A DNA stretch of 64,000 nucleotides from contig OZ240214.1 in the NCBI GenBank assembly GCA_965197575.1, positions 1,860,001 to 1,924,000 of the forward strand, given 5' to 3'. The notes beneath the pieces are model-generated. The model searched no databases. It was not told the DNA's origin and was given only the letters and a program-made list of their open reading frames with translations. Each line of letters begins with the position of its first letter. Positions within the stretch are counted from its first letter, which is position 1. A program made the position numbers and the translations under genes. Source of the stretch: VXOI01 sp965197575. Its GTDB lineage: Bacteria; Chloroflexota; Dehalococcoidia; Lucifugimonadales; UBA3495. This document shows, in pieces, positions 34,823 through 42,725 of this stretch.

Positions 34823-36448
34823 TCACTGCTTGTCCACGCGCGTCGCAATCCATTCTTCGATGCGTTCCAGGAAGCCCGGAATGAACTCCGGTTTCAGCTC
34901 GGCGTACTCGGAAATACTGCCGGTGACGGCCGCCTGGAATAGGTGATTGGCCCCAGGAAAGGTGAAAAGAGTGAAGTCGGCGTTTCCGGCCTCCGTGAGG
35001 GCCTCCGCCATGGCCACCGCGTTCATCTCCGCGGGCACTTGGGAGTCCAACTCGCCAAACAGGGCCAGCACCGGCAGGGTTAGTTGCTCCAAGGCCGGTC
35101 CGGGGTCATGCTCAAAGAACGACTTGTACCAGGGGCTTTGGACGGTCTTTAGCTGTTGGGTGACTAGCGTGTCTACATAGGCTTCGGCATCCGTTATCAC
35201 CGCCCGCTCGCTTTCCGGGGCCGCTTCGATATTCTCGAACAGCAGTTGCCGGGTCGCTTCCTCAAACTCGTCCCATCCCTCGCCGGTGGCCAACACGCGA
35301 AAAAGCCTTTCTTGGTGGGCACGGGCCGTTTCGGCTTCCTCCGCAGCGGCGTCCTTGACCAAGAACTCCAGTTGGGCCCGCAGAATTTCGTCTCCCGGAA
35401 CGCCGGTACCGGCCAAAAGCACGACGAACGAGACATCGTCCGACCGGGAGGCCACCAGCGGCGCGACGATTCCACCCTCGCTGTGGCCGATGAGTCCGAT
35501 CCGGTCCGGGTCGATTTCAGCATGTTGGAGCAGCAGGCCCACCGCCGCCAGCACGTTGTCGGGCCGGTCGGGAATCGTCTGCTTTGACACGTCGCCAGTG
35601 GAGCCGCCGACTCCGGGATCGTCGTACCGGAGCGCCGCGATGCCGTGGCGGGTGAGGTGGTCGGCGATGACCTTGAAGACGGGGAAGCCGGCCACCTCCT
35701 CGTCCCGGTTCTGCCCGCCGCTGCCGCTAATCAAGACCACCGCGGGATACGGCCCGGCGGACTCTGGCAGGGTCAATGTGCCGGCCAGCGTGATGTCTCC
35801 GCTGTGGAACTCGATTTCCTCCTCGTCGTAGGGCAATTCTTCCTCCGGGACGGGGGCTTGGGCAAGACTCGCCCGCTCCAGGCGGAATGTTCCCGACAGC
35901 CCCGATTGACCAAACTCCCCCTCGATGGCGTCGCCGCGAAGTTCCCCATCCCACACCGCCACGCTCACCCCCAAGTCGAGCTCGAAGTGAAAGCGGCCAG
36001 CCTCAAAGATCACGTTGGAGAGTTCCTGGCCGGATAGCCCTTGGGCCGGAACGTCCAGTGTGCAACTCAGTTCGCCGTCGAGTCCCTGGCAGGTGACGAT
36101 AATCCCAAACTGATTGGGGCCAATGGCATTCATCCCTTCCCACCGCCCGTGGACGGCTGCGTTCCCCGCTGCGGACTCGGCATCCGCCGTCACGGGCGTG
36201 GGCGTGAGTACGGCTGTCGGCAGCGGTGGCGCGGGCGCGGCGGTGGGGCTTGCCGTGGGTTCCGGTGGCGCAGGTGTCGGCGTGTTTGCAGGCTTGGCCG
36301 TGGGCGACGGAGCCGGGATTGCGGTGGGCGCAGGCGTGGGCGCAACGTTGGCCGTGGCAGTCGGGGCGGGCGTAGGGTCGGCGCAGGCTAAGACCGCGGT
36401 GATCAGCAGTCCCAGCACCCAGAGCGGCCACAAGCGATTGACGACCAT
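34823..36448 (-). CDS. Lipoprotein alpha/beta hydrolase with Pro/Thr/Ala-rich linker
   Basis: 541 residues. The signal ends in lipobox V-L-A-C (Cys 22), so the enzyme is anchored outside the membrane. A ~65-residue linker of repeated PTPAPTA-like units follows. A beta-rich domain (about 90-205) leads to the alpha/beta hydrolase domain: the oxyanion region is LISGSGGQNRDEEV, the nucleophile is in GHSEGG, the acid in LFGELDSQVP and the His in PGANHLFQ. The hydrolase resembles the cinnamoyl/acyl esterase-like family seen in secreted proteins. The substrate is unknown. It is a single gene, divergent from the 36665 operon. Confidence 0.85.
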   Translation of the reverse strand: MVVNRLWPLWVLGLLITAVLACADPTPAPTATANVAPTPAPTAIPAPSPTAKPANTPTPAPPEPTASPTAAPAPPLPTAVLTPTPVTADAESAAGNAAVHGRWEGMNAIGPNQFGIIVTCQGLDGELSCTLDVPAQGLSGQELSNVIFEAGRFHFELDLGVSVAVWDGELRGDAIEGEFGQSGLSGTFRLERASLAQAPVPEEELPYDEEEIEFHSGDITLAGTLTLPESAGPYPAVVLISGSGGQNRDEEVAGFPVFKVIADHLTRHGIAALRYDDPGVGGSTGDVSKQTIPDRPDNVLAAVGLLLQHAEIDPDRIGLIGHSEGGIVAPLVASRSDDVSFVVLLAGTGVPGDEILRAQLEFLVKDAAAEEAETARAHQERLFRVLATGEGWDEFEEATRQLLFENIEAAPESERAVITDAEAYVDTLVTQQLKTVQSPWYKSFFEHDPGPALEQLTLPVLALFGELDSQVPAEMNAVAMAEALTEAGNADFTLFTFPGANHLFQAAVTGSISEYAELKPEFIPGFLERIEEWIATRVDKQ

Positions 36449-36664
36449 TTGTAACCCTGCTTCGGCCCTGGGGGTGCGAGCCGGACGAGGGGTTAAATTC
36501 TTATCAGGCGAAATCCTATCCCCAAATCATGCCGGTAGTCAACCGGCGCAGCGCCGCCTGTTGCGGACGGAGCATTTGCGCGATTACCCGCCAGCCCCTA
36601 TATTAGGGCGAACCACAGGAGACCGGCCCGGCTCGACGCAGGGCGCTGGTCAGGACGCAGCGAA

Positions 36665-37528
36665 TTGACAACGCCCCGAGACGAATTGGTCACCATCGAC
36701 GGCCTCGACTTCCATTGCCAGGACTGGGGCGGAGAGGGCCGCCCCATCGTCCTGTTGCACGGGCTGGCCTCCTCGTGCCGAATCTGGCATCTGACCGCGC
36801 CGATCCTGGCGCGGGACTTCTCTGTTATCGCCATGGACCAGCGGGGGCACGGCGACAGCGCCAAGCCGGACCACGGCTATGATTTCGCCAGGGTCAGCCG
36901 AGACGCCGCGGGCTTGATCGGGGCCAAGGGACTGAATGACCCCATCGTGGTCGGCCATTCCTGGGGCGGCGACGTAGCCTTGGAACTGGCGGCGGCCCAT
37001 CCGGGGCTGGCCGGGGGCCTCTGCTTCATCGACGGCGGGATGATCGAGCCATCGACCCGCCACGGCAGTCTGGCGGAGGCCCGCGAGCAAATGGCCCCCC
37101 CGGTGTTCACCGGCGTCACGATGGAGGAATTCCGGGAGCGGCTGCGGCCCCGGACGGAGGAGTTGGGCCCCGGCTTCGAGGCAATGGTCTTGGCCAACTT
37201 CGAGACCCTGGCCGACGGCACGATTCGCGCCAAGCTGAGCCGCGACAATCACCTGCGGATTATCGACGCCCTCTGGGACCACCACCCGCCGACGCTGTTT
37301 CCGAAAGTATCCTGTCCGGCGCTGATCATGCCGGCGCGGCAATTGAACGACCCTGCCGGGCAGCAACGGGCGTTGCTACGGGGAGAAACGGTCGCCGCCG
37401 CCGAACGGTTGCTGCCCCGGGGCAAGACGGTGTGGCTTGAGGACAGCATTCACGACGTGCCCATCCAGCGGCCAGAGTTGGTGGCCGAGGTCATCAAGAG
37501 TCACGTCGATTCAGGATTTTTCGATTAG
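36665..37528 (+). CDS. Alpha/beta hydrolase
   Basis: 287 residues from TTG 36665 with an AGGA ribosome site. The oxyanion motif is LLHGLASSCRIW, DQRGHGDSAKPDHGY follows, the nucleophile Ser is in GHSWGG and the base His in DSIHDVPIQRP. A cap region lies between about 130 and 215. It belongs to the general hydrolase group of esterases, C-C hydrolases and epoxide hydrolases, and the specificity is not readable. It is the first gene of the operon that runs to 42624; the next gene starts 28 bases on. Confidence 0.85.
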   Translation: MTTPRDELVTIDGLDFHCQDWGGEGRPIVLLHGLASSCRIWHLTAPILARDFSVIAMDQRGHGDSAKPDHGYDFARVSRDAAGLIGAKGLNDPIVVGHSWGGDVALELAAAHPGLAGGLCFIDGGMIEPSTRHGSLAEAREQMAPPVFTGVTMEEFRERLRPRTEELGPGFEAMVLANFETLADGTIRAKLSRDNHLRIIDALWDHHPPTLFPKVSCPALIMPARQLNDPAGQQRALLRGETVAAAERLLPRGKTVWLEDSIHDVPIQRPELVAEVIKSHVDSGFFD

Positions 37529-37556
37529 CGGCCATTCACGCCGGAGGTTGAGCCAG

Positions 37557-38321
37557 ATGCCCGCCGCCGACTTCGCAGTGTTGGACACTCCGACGATCTC
37601 GATGAACTCCTTCTACCCCCGGAAGGGGTGGACGCCGACGCCGACGGGGGCCGAAGACCTGACTATCCCCCGCGCCGACGGCAGGACTCTGTCGGGCCGT
37701 TTCTTTCCCGCCGGGGCGGACCAGCCCACCATCCTCTTCTTCTACGGGAACGGCGAGACCTGCCCCGATTACGACAACATCGCCCCGATCTACAATCAAG
37801 TCGGTGTCAACTTCCTGGTCTCCGACTACCGGGGGTACGGACGCAGCGAGGACTGGCCGTCGTTCACCACCATGCTCTCCGACTCCAGGGACGTGCTGGA
37901 CTACGCGACGGCGTTGTTGGAGGAGCGGGGGTACGCAGATCGCCTCTTCGTCATGGGGCGGTCCATGGGACGGCACTCGGCCTTCGAGCTTGGCGCGAAC
38001 CGCGCCGACAGGTTACAGGGAGTGATCATCGAAAGCGGCCGTCCCATCCTGGGCAACTTCACCTACGGTCTGGAACCGGCCGTGGCCCAAGCGTTGGAGG
38101 CCGAGTACCTGGACAAGGTCAACTCCATCTCCATCCCCGCGCTGGTGATCCACGGCGAGTTGGACACCCTGGCCCCGGTGGACCAAGCGATCAGCATGTT
38201 CGAGGGCTTCCCATCCCCCGAGAAACGCCTGCTAACCATTCCCGGCGCGGGCCACAACGACCTGCTGTACCAAGGGATTAACGAGTACTTCACCGCCATC
38301 AAGGAGTTCGTCTCGTCTTGA
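37557..38321 (+). CDS. Alpha/beta hydrolase (BAAT/FrsA-like)
   Basis: 254 residues from ATG 37557 with a GGAGG ribosome site; the longer open frame upstream overlaps the previous gene. ILFFYGNGETCPDYDN is the oxyanion region, NFLVSDYRGYGRSE the strand after it, and the nucleophile elbow is G-R-S-M-G. The acid lies in HGELDTLAPVDQ and the His in PGAGHNDLLYQG. Such hydrolases act on acyl esters or thioesters; the substrate is unknown. Its stop overlaps the TTG start of the DUF59 gene. Confidence 0.85.
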   Translation: MPAADFAVLDTPTISMNSFYPRKGWTPTPTGAEDLTIPRADGRTLSGRFFPAGADQPTILFFYGNGETCPDYDNIAPIYNQVGVNFLVSDYRGYGRSEDWPSFTTMLSDSRDVLDYATALLEERGYADRLFVMGRSMGRHSAFELGANRADRLQGVIIESGRPILGNFTYGLEPAVAQALEAEYLDKVNSISIPALVIHGELDTLAPVDQAISMFEGFPSPEKRLLTIPGAGHNDLLYQGINEYFTAIKEFVSS

Positions 38322-39073
38322 TTCGCTCTCACTCCGCTCCAGTCGTCGAATTACCGCCCCACATGGACGCCGACGCCGTGCTGCAAGGATTGGACCGGGT
38401 GCTCGACCCGGAGCTGGACGAGTCGGTGCTGTCCCTAGGCTTCGTCGAAAGCGTCACGGGAGACGAGTCGGGCAGCGTCACCGTCGAGCTACGGCTCCCT
38501 ACCTACTGGTGCGCGGCTAATTTCTCCTACCTGATGGCGTCAGATGTGCGCCGCGAGTTGTCCGGGCTGGCGGGAGTCCGGGCCGTCACCGTCAAGCTGA
38601 ACGAACATTTCGCCAGCCGGGAGATCGAGGGCGGCGCCGGTCCAGGCAAGACTTTCGCCGAAGCCTTCCCCGGTAGCGGGCCCGACACCCTGGAGCAGAC
38701 CCGCCAGATATTCCTGCGCAAAGGTTTTTTCACCCGTCAGGAGAAACTGCTGCGGGCGCTGAAACAGTCCGGGCTGTCCTTTGACGAAATCGCCGCGCTA
38801 AGAGTGAATGATGTTTCAGGGAGCGGCGGGCGGTGTCAGACGGATGCCCGGACGGTCTCCCGCTATCTGGAACGCCGTTGGGAGCTGGGGCTCGACTGCT
38901 CGGACTCGGCGCGGCTGATCGTCGACGTAACGGGACGGGCCATCCCGGCGGAGGAGTTGGAGACCTACTACATCCGCGCCCGCACCACCCGCCTGGCCAT
39001 GGAAGCCAACGGCTCCCTTTGCTTGGCGATGTTACAGTCGCGGAACTCCAACCGGACCCAGAAGGCGCCTTAA
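38318..39073 (+). CDS. DUF59/MIP18-family protein (iron-sulfur assembly type) with C-terminal extension
   Basis: 251 residues from TTG 38318; the ATG at 38363 is a plausible shorter start. The first ~90 residues are the DUF59 domain (VLDPELDESVLSLGFVESV, then PTYWCAANFSYLMASDVRRELSGLAGVRAVTVKL), a fold used in Fe-S cluster assembly and in maturation of certain oxygenases. The C-terminal ~140 residues are extra and contain CSDSARLIVDVTGRAIPAEELETYYIRARTTRLAMEANG. DUF59 proteins of this length sit next to an amidohydrolase in actinobacterial propane monooxygenase (prm/mim) clusters, and the next gene here is such an amidohydrolase. Confidence 0.8.
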   Translation: MIRSHSAPVVELPPHMDADAVLQGLDRVLDPELDESVLSLGFVESVTGDESGSVTVELRLPTYWCAANFSYLMASDVRRELSGLAGVRAVTVKLNEHFASREIEGGAGPGKTFAEAFPGSGPDTLEQTRQIFLRKGFFTRQEKLLRALKQSGLSFDEIAALRVNDVSGSGGRCQTDARTVSRYLERRWELGLDCSDSARLIVDVTGRAIPAEELETYYIRARTTRLAMEANGSLCLAMLQSRNSNRTQKAP

Positions 39074-39107
39074 CTCCGGCCAAATCACGGCAAAAGGGGG
39101 CAACACG

Positions 39108-40136
39108 ATGTACTCAGTGAACGGGGAAGAAATTTTCGTGGTTGACGGCCACATGCACTTCTGGGACGCCGGCCCGGACAACCACAAGAACGACTACGGC
39201 AACGCCTGGATCAAGTGCTTCTACGACTACCATTCCGCCCTCAGCCCCACCGAGTACGTCTGGGACTTCGAGAAGTATTGCAACTACGGCGAAGAGGCGC
39301 TGATCCAGGACCAGTTCATCGAGGGGTATGTGGACGTGGCGGTGCTCAACTCCACCTACCTCTACGAGTTCTTCAAGACGGGGTTCAACACCCACCAGAA
39401 GAACAACGTGGTCAAGCAGAAGCACCCCGACCGGTTCGTGCTTTGCGGCTCCTTCGACCCGCGGGATGAAGAGGCAGGGTTCGACAAGTTCCGCGAGATG
39501 ATGGCCGACTATCCCATCGGCGGGCTGAAGCTCTACACCGCCGAGTGGCGGGGCGACTCCAAGGGCTGGAAACTGAACGATCCCTGGTCGTACAAGTACC
39601 TGGAGCTGGCCCAGGAAATGGGCATCAAGAACGTCCACGTCCATAAGGGGCCGACCATCTACCCGCTGAGCCGGGACGCCTTCGACGTGAACGACGTAGA
39701 TTACGCCGCCACCGACTTCCCCGGCCTGAACTTCATCGTGGAGCACGTCGGCCTGCCCCGCCTCGACGACTTCTGCTGGATCGCCACCCAGGAACCCAAC
39801 GTCTACGCCGGGACTTCGGTGGCGATGGCCTTCATCAACTCGCGCCCCAGGTACTTCGCCGAGATCATGGCCAACCTGCTCTTCTGGCTGGGCGAGGACC
39901 GCATCCTCTTCGGCAGCGACTACGCCATCTGGAGCCCGAAGTGGATCATCGACCGCTTCATGGCCTTCCAGCTCCCCGACGACATCCGCGAGGAGTTCGG
40001 CGTGGAGCTGACCCCGGCGGTCAAGCGCAAGATCATGGGCGAAAACACCGCCCGCCTCTACGGCATCGACATCGAAGCCCACAAAGCGAAGCTGGCCGAC
40101 GACGAAATAGGGGCTAGGTTGGCGGCCGGAGGGTGA
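39108..40136 (+). CDS. Amidohydrolase_2-family protein, propane-monooxygenase-cluster type
   Basis: 342 residues. The opening EEIFVVDGHMHFWDAGPDN gives the metal-binding H-x-H. IKNVHVHKGPTIYPL supplies a further His, FIVEHVGLPRLDDF another and LFGSDYAIWSPKW the final Asp. The overall text, including WIKCFYDYHSALSPTE, QDQFIEGYVDVAVLNSTYLYEFF and the ending, resembles the amidohydrolase found beside prmABCD/mimABCD diiron monooxygenases. There it is thought to help the monooxygenase rather than act in catabolism. No monooxygenase is visible here. It is fourth in the operon, 34 bases after the DUF59 gene. Confidence 0.85.
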   Translation: MYSVNGEEIFVVDGHMHFWDAGPDNHKNDYGNAWIKCFYDYHSALSPTEYVWDFEKYCNYGEEALIQDQFIEGYVDVAVLNSTYLYEFFKTGFNTHQKNNVVKQKHPDRFVLCGSFDPRDEEAGFDKFREMMADYPIGGLKLYTAEWRGDSKGWKLNDPWSYKYLELAQEMGIKNVHVHKGPTIYPLSRDAFDVNDVDYAATDFPGLNFIVEHVGLPRLDDFCWIATQEPNVYAGTSVAMAFINSRPRYFAEIMANLLFWLGEDRILFGSDYAIWSPKWIIDRFMAFQLPDDIREEFGVELTPAVKRKIMGENTARLYGIDIEAHKAKLADDEIGARLAAGG

Positions 40137-40161
40137 TTCAGCGCAGAGACCGCGGAGGTTT

Positions 40162-41202
40162 ATGACGACCGAAAACCGCGCCCCGATACACGAGCTTGAA
40201 GCGAGCCTGGACCCAATTGAGGAGTGCTACCGGCTGGGGTGGACCGACGGGCTGCCGGTCGCGCCGCCGACGCTGGAAAAGGTGTCGGCGATGCTGGAGT
40301 ACGCGGGGCTGGAGCCGGGGCAGGTGCTGGGCGAGGTCCCGGTGCGCCGCCGGACGCTGACGGCGGAGCAGGCGGCGGCCAACGCGGTGATGGCCGGTTG
40401 CCTGCCGGAGTACTTCCCGGTGGTGCTGGCCGTCATGCGGGCATTGTTCCAGTACGACCCCAACTGCATCCACGAGGCCTCCGCCGCCACCAATTCCCCC
40501 GGTATCATCATGATGGTCAACGGCCCCATCCGCTCCCAAATCGGCCTCAACTGCACCGGCAACCTGTTCAGTCCCGGCCACCGGGCCAACGCCACCATCG
40601 GCCGGGCGGTGCGCCTCATCCTGATCAACGTGTTCGAGCAGCGGGTCAACGTGCTTGACCGGGGCTGCCTGGGGTCGCTCACCAAGTTCGGCGTCTGCTT
40701 CGGCGAGGACGAGGAGAACAGCCCGTGGGAGCCGTTCCACGTGTCGCGGGGCTTCGACGCCGGACAGTCCACGGTCACCGTGGGCACCATCCAGGACCCG
40801 GAGATGCTGGGCAACCGCTACGGGACGACCGCCGAGAGCATCATAGACGCCACCGCCGACGCCATGGCCTCCCACGGGCTGGGCATCTACCTGAACGACG
40901 CGCCCTGGTTCTGGATCGTGGGCCACTGGCACGCCGAGATGCTGGGACGCCAGGGCTGGGACCGCCCGGCCATCCAGCAGTACGTCTTTGACAACGCCTG
41001 GCGCACCCGCGCCCGCATGAAGCGGCTGGGCGCGGTCAACGGCGCGGTGGTCCCGGACGACGAGACCCGGCGCGTTTCCGCGGCGGCCCGGCCGGAAGAC
41101 ATCCTGATCATCAAGGCCGGCGGCGACAGCGGCATTTATAGCGAGCTGATAATGAATTATCATGGGGTGCGGGCCATAACCGTGCCCATCGACGGACCCT
41201 AG
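40162..41202 (+). CDS. Conserved protein of unknown function, upstream of the UGSC selenoprotein
   Basis: 346 residues with a GGAGG ribosome site. I do not recognise a characterised family. The sequence is rich in short conserved-looking motifs: YRLGWTDGLPVAPPT near the start, AVMAGCLPEYFPVVLAVM, ASAATNSPGIIMMVNGPI, NATIGRAVRLIL, LIIKAGGDSGIYSELI at the end. There are six Cys (CYRLG, AGCLPE, PNCIHE, LNCTGN, DRGCLG, GVCFGE), no signal peptide and no membrane segment. It lies 49 bases upstream of the selenoprotein gene with a small palindromic repeat between. A redox partner or the catalytic subunit of a two-component enzyme is a reasonable guess only. Confidence 0.75.
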   Translation: MTTENRAPIHELEASLDPIEECYRLGWTDGLPVAPPTLEKVSAMLEYAGLEPGQVLGEVPVRRRTLTAEQAAANAVMAGCLPEYFPVVLAVMRALFQYDPNCIHEASAATNSPGIIMMVNGPIRSQIGLNCTGNLFSPGHRANATIGRAVRLILINVFEQRVNVLDRGCLGSLTKFGVCFGEDEENSPWEPFHVSRGFDAGQSTVTVGTIQDPEMLGNRYGTTAESIIDATADAMASHGLGIYLNDAPWFWIVGHWHAEMLGRQGWDRPAIQQYVFDNAWRTRARMKRLGAVNGAVVPDDETRRVSAAARPEDILIIKAGGDSGIYSELIMNYHGVRAITVPIDGP

Positions 41203-41215
41203 GAATCAACAAATT

Positions 41216-41248
41216 CCCTCTCCCCTTGGGAGAGGGTCAGGGTGAGGG
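41216..41248. repeat. Dispersed palindromic element (CCCTCTCCC...GGGAGAGGG type)
   Basis: CCCTCTCCCCTTGGGAGAGGG followed by TCAGGGTGAGGG. This is a well-known kind of dispersed hairpin in many bacterial genomes. It fills most of the 49-base gap before the selenoprotein gene, and the end of the element (GTGAGGGAAC) provides the region before the ATG at 41252. A related core is present inside the inverted repeat at 17822-17887. Confidence 0.7.
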
Positions 41249-41251
41249 AAC

Positions 41252-41797
41252 ATGACTACCACATCGATGAAACTGGTGGACCCTACCGGGGCTGATCCCG
41301 GCCTCGACTCCTGGTCGCTGGCACCGCGCCCGGCGGACCTGCGGGGCAAGCGAGTGGGCCTGCTGGACAACTCCAAGGCCAACTCCGACGTGCTGCTGCG
41401 GGCCATCGCGGGCATCCTGGACAGCGAGTTCGAGTTCGCCGAGGTCTTTTACGCGAAGAAACACTCGGCCTCGCTGCCGCCCACGCCGGAGATCATGGCC
41501 GACCTGCACCGCAACGCCGACCTGATCATCACCGGCATCGGCGATTGAGGGGGCTGCTCGTCGGGCAGTTTGCACGACGGAATCACCCTGGAGCGCCAGG
41601 GACTCCCCACGGCCACCATCATCACCAGCGTGTTCGTGAACACCGCCCAGGCCTACACCCGCCTGATGGGCGTGCCGGACTTCCCCTACCTGGTCTGCCC
41701 CCACCCCATCACCAACGTCGGCGAGACCGGGCTGGACGAACGTGTCAGGCTCCTCGCGCCCCAGGTGGCCCGCCTGCTGCTGGAAGGCAAGGCATGA
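41252..41797 (+). CDS. UGSC-family selenoprotein; in-frame TGA at 41546-41548 read as selenocysteine
   Basis: A conventional reading stops at TGA 41546-41548 after 98 residues, but the same frame continues without a gap to TGA 41795-41797. Reading the first TGA as selenocysteine gives 181 residues with U99-G-G-C102 (GIGD-U-GGCSSGSLHDG). This is close to the U-G-S-C motif for which the UGSC seleno/cysteine protein family is named. Both halves look conserved: KRVGLLDNSKANSD before, LPTATIITSVFVNTAQAY and VCPHPITNVGE after. A SECIS-like hairpin follows the TGA. The pair Sec99/Cys102 resembles a redox CxxC site. The function of the family is not established. The final TGA overlaps the SDR gene start (ATGA). 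No sel genes are in the window. Confidence 0.88.
41559..41579 (+). promoter_or_regulatory. Bacterial SECIS element
   Basis: CGTCG (41559-41563) pairs with CGACG (41575-41579); after a single G-A mismatch, GCA (41565-41567) pairs with TGC (41571-41573). The loop is GTT at 41568-41570. A small apical loop starting with G then U, 20 bases after the UGA, is what SelB needs in bacterial SECIS hairpins. The hairpin is inside the coding sequence, as is normal in bacteria. Confidence 0.72.
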
Positions 41798-42624
41798 CTT
41801 CCGAGCGCGGTAGCCGGTTGAGCGGCAAGGTAGCCATCGTCACCGGGGCCGGGGCCACCGGCAGCGGAGATTTCGTGGGAATCGGGCAGGCTATCTCGAT
41901 ACTATTCGCGCGTCAGGGCGCCAGTGTGCTGCTGGTCGACCGGGAGGAGAGGAACGCAGAGACGACCCTGGCCATGATCCGCGAGGAGGGCGGCGAGGCG
42001 TCCATCTTCGCCGGAGACGTGACCAGCAACGACGACTGCCATGGGATGGCCGACGCCGCGAAGTCCCGCTACGGCAACGTCAACGTACTGATCAACAACG
42101 TGGGCATCAGCGGCCCTGGCTCGGTCACGGACGTGGACGAGGACTTCTGGGACACGGTGATGGACGTGAACCTCAAAAGTGTGATGCTCACCAGCAAGCA
42201 CGCCATCCCCCAGATGATCGAGGCGGGCTGCGGCAGCATCGTCAACCTGTCGTCCATCGTAGGCCTGCGCGCCGGGAGCGGGCGCCCCAGTCACCCCTAC
42301 GCCGCCTCCAAGGGCGGTATCATCGGGCTGAGCAACTCGATGGCCGTCCATTACGGGCGGGACAACGTGAGGGTCAACTGTATCGCACCCGGCCACGTCC
42401 ACAGCCCTATGGTAGCCCGCCACACATCGCAAGAAATGCTCGACCTGCGCCGCCGGGCGGGGCCGCTGGGCGTCGAGGGCACACCGTGGGACGTCGCCTA
42501 CGCCGCCCTGTTCCTAGCCTCCGACGAGTCCCGTTGGGTCTCCGGCGTAACCCTCCCGGTCGACGCCGGGCTGCTGGCGGCCACTCCCCTCGCCATGTTC
42601 CCGCACCTCAGAGACCCCGAGTAG
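41794..42624 (+). CDS. SDR-family oxidoreductase
   Basis: 276 residues from ATG 41794, four-base overlap with the selenoprotein gene. Classical SDR: the cofactor motif region is VTGAGATGSGDFVGIG (with an insertion compared with the usual TGxxxGIG). NNVGISG follows, the catalytic Ser is in NLSSIVG and Y169-x3-K173 in YAASKGG. D49 at the end of strand 2 (LLVDRE) favours NAD(H). The C-terminus has VSGVTLPVDAGLLAA. It is likely an alcohol/ketone dehydrogenase working with the operon. It is the last gene before the terminator at 42653. Confidence 0.9.
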   Translation: MTSERGSRLSGKVAIVTGAGATGSGDFVGIGQAISILFARQGASVLLVDREERNAETTLAMIREEGGEASIFAGDVTSNDDCHGMADAAKSRYGNVNVLINNVGISGPGSVTDVDEDFWDTVMDVNLKSVMLTSKHAIPQMIEAGCGSIVNLSSIVGLRAGSGRPSHPYAASKGGIIGLSNSMAVHYGRDNVRVNCIAPGHVHSPMVARHTSQEMLDLRRRAGPLGVEGTPWDVAYAALFLASDESRWVSGVTLPVDAGLLAATPLAMFPHLRDPE

Positions 42625-42652
42625 GGTATTTCGAACGCCGGGACCACGAGAA

Positions 42653-42681
42653 AACGCCCCGGCCAGATTGGCCGGGGCGTT
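42653..42681. terminator. Bidirectional terminator
   Basis: Twelve-base perfect arms AACGCCCCGGCC (42653-42664) and GGCCGGGGCGTT (42670-42681) around a five-base loop. It lies between the convergent SDR and D-aminoacylase genes. On the minus strand the hairpin runs into GTTTTCT, on the plus strand into GGTTTCT, so it could serve both directions. Confidence 0.82.
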
Positions 42682-42725
42682 GGTTTCTGCCGAAACCGGG
42701 ATTCCGGGTAGCCTTTGATCCGGCC

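Noticed and set aside
41554..41568. Alternative short hairpin CTGCTC-GTC-GGGCAG after the selenocysteine TGA
   Set aside because: It places the loop only 12 bases after the TGA, nearer than usual for bacterial SECIS; the hairpin at 41559-41579 fits better.
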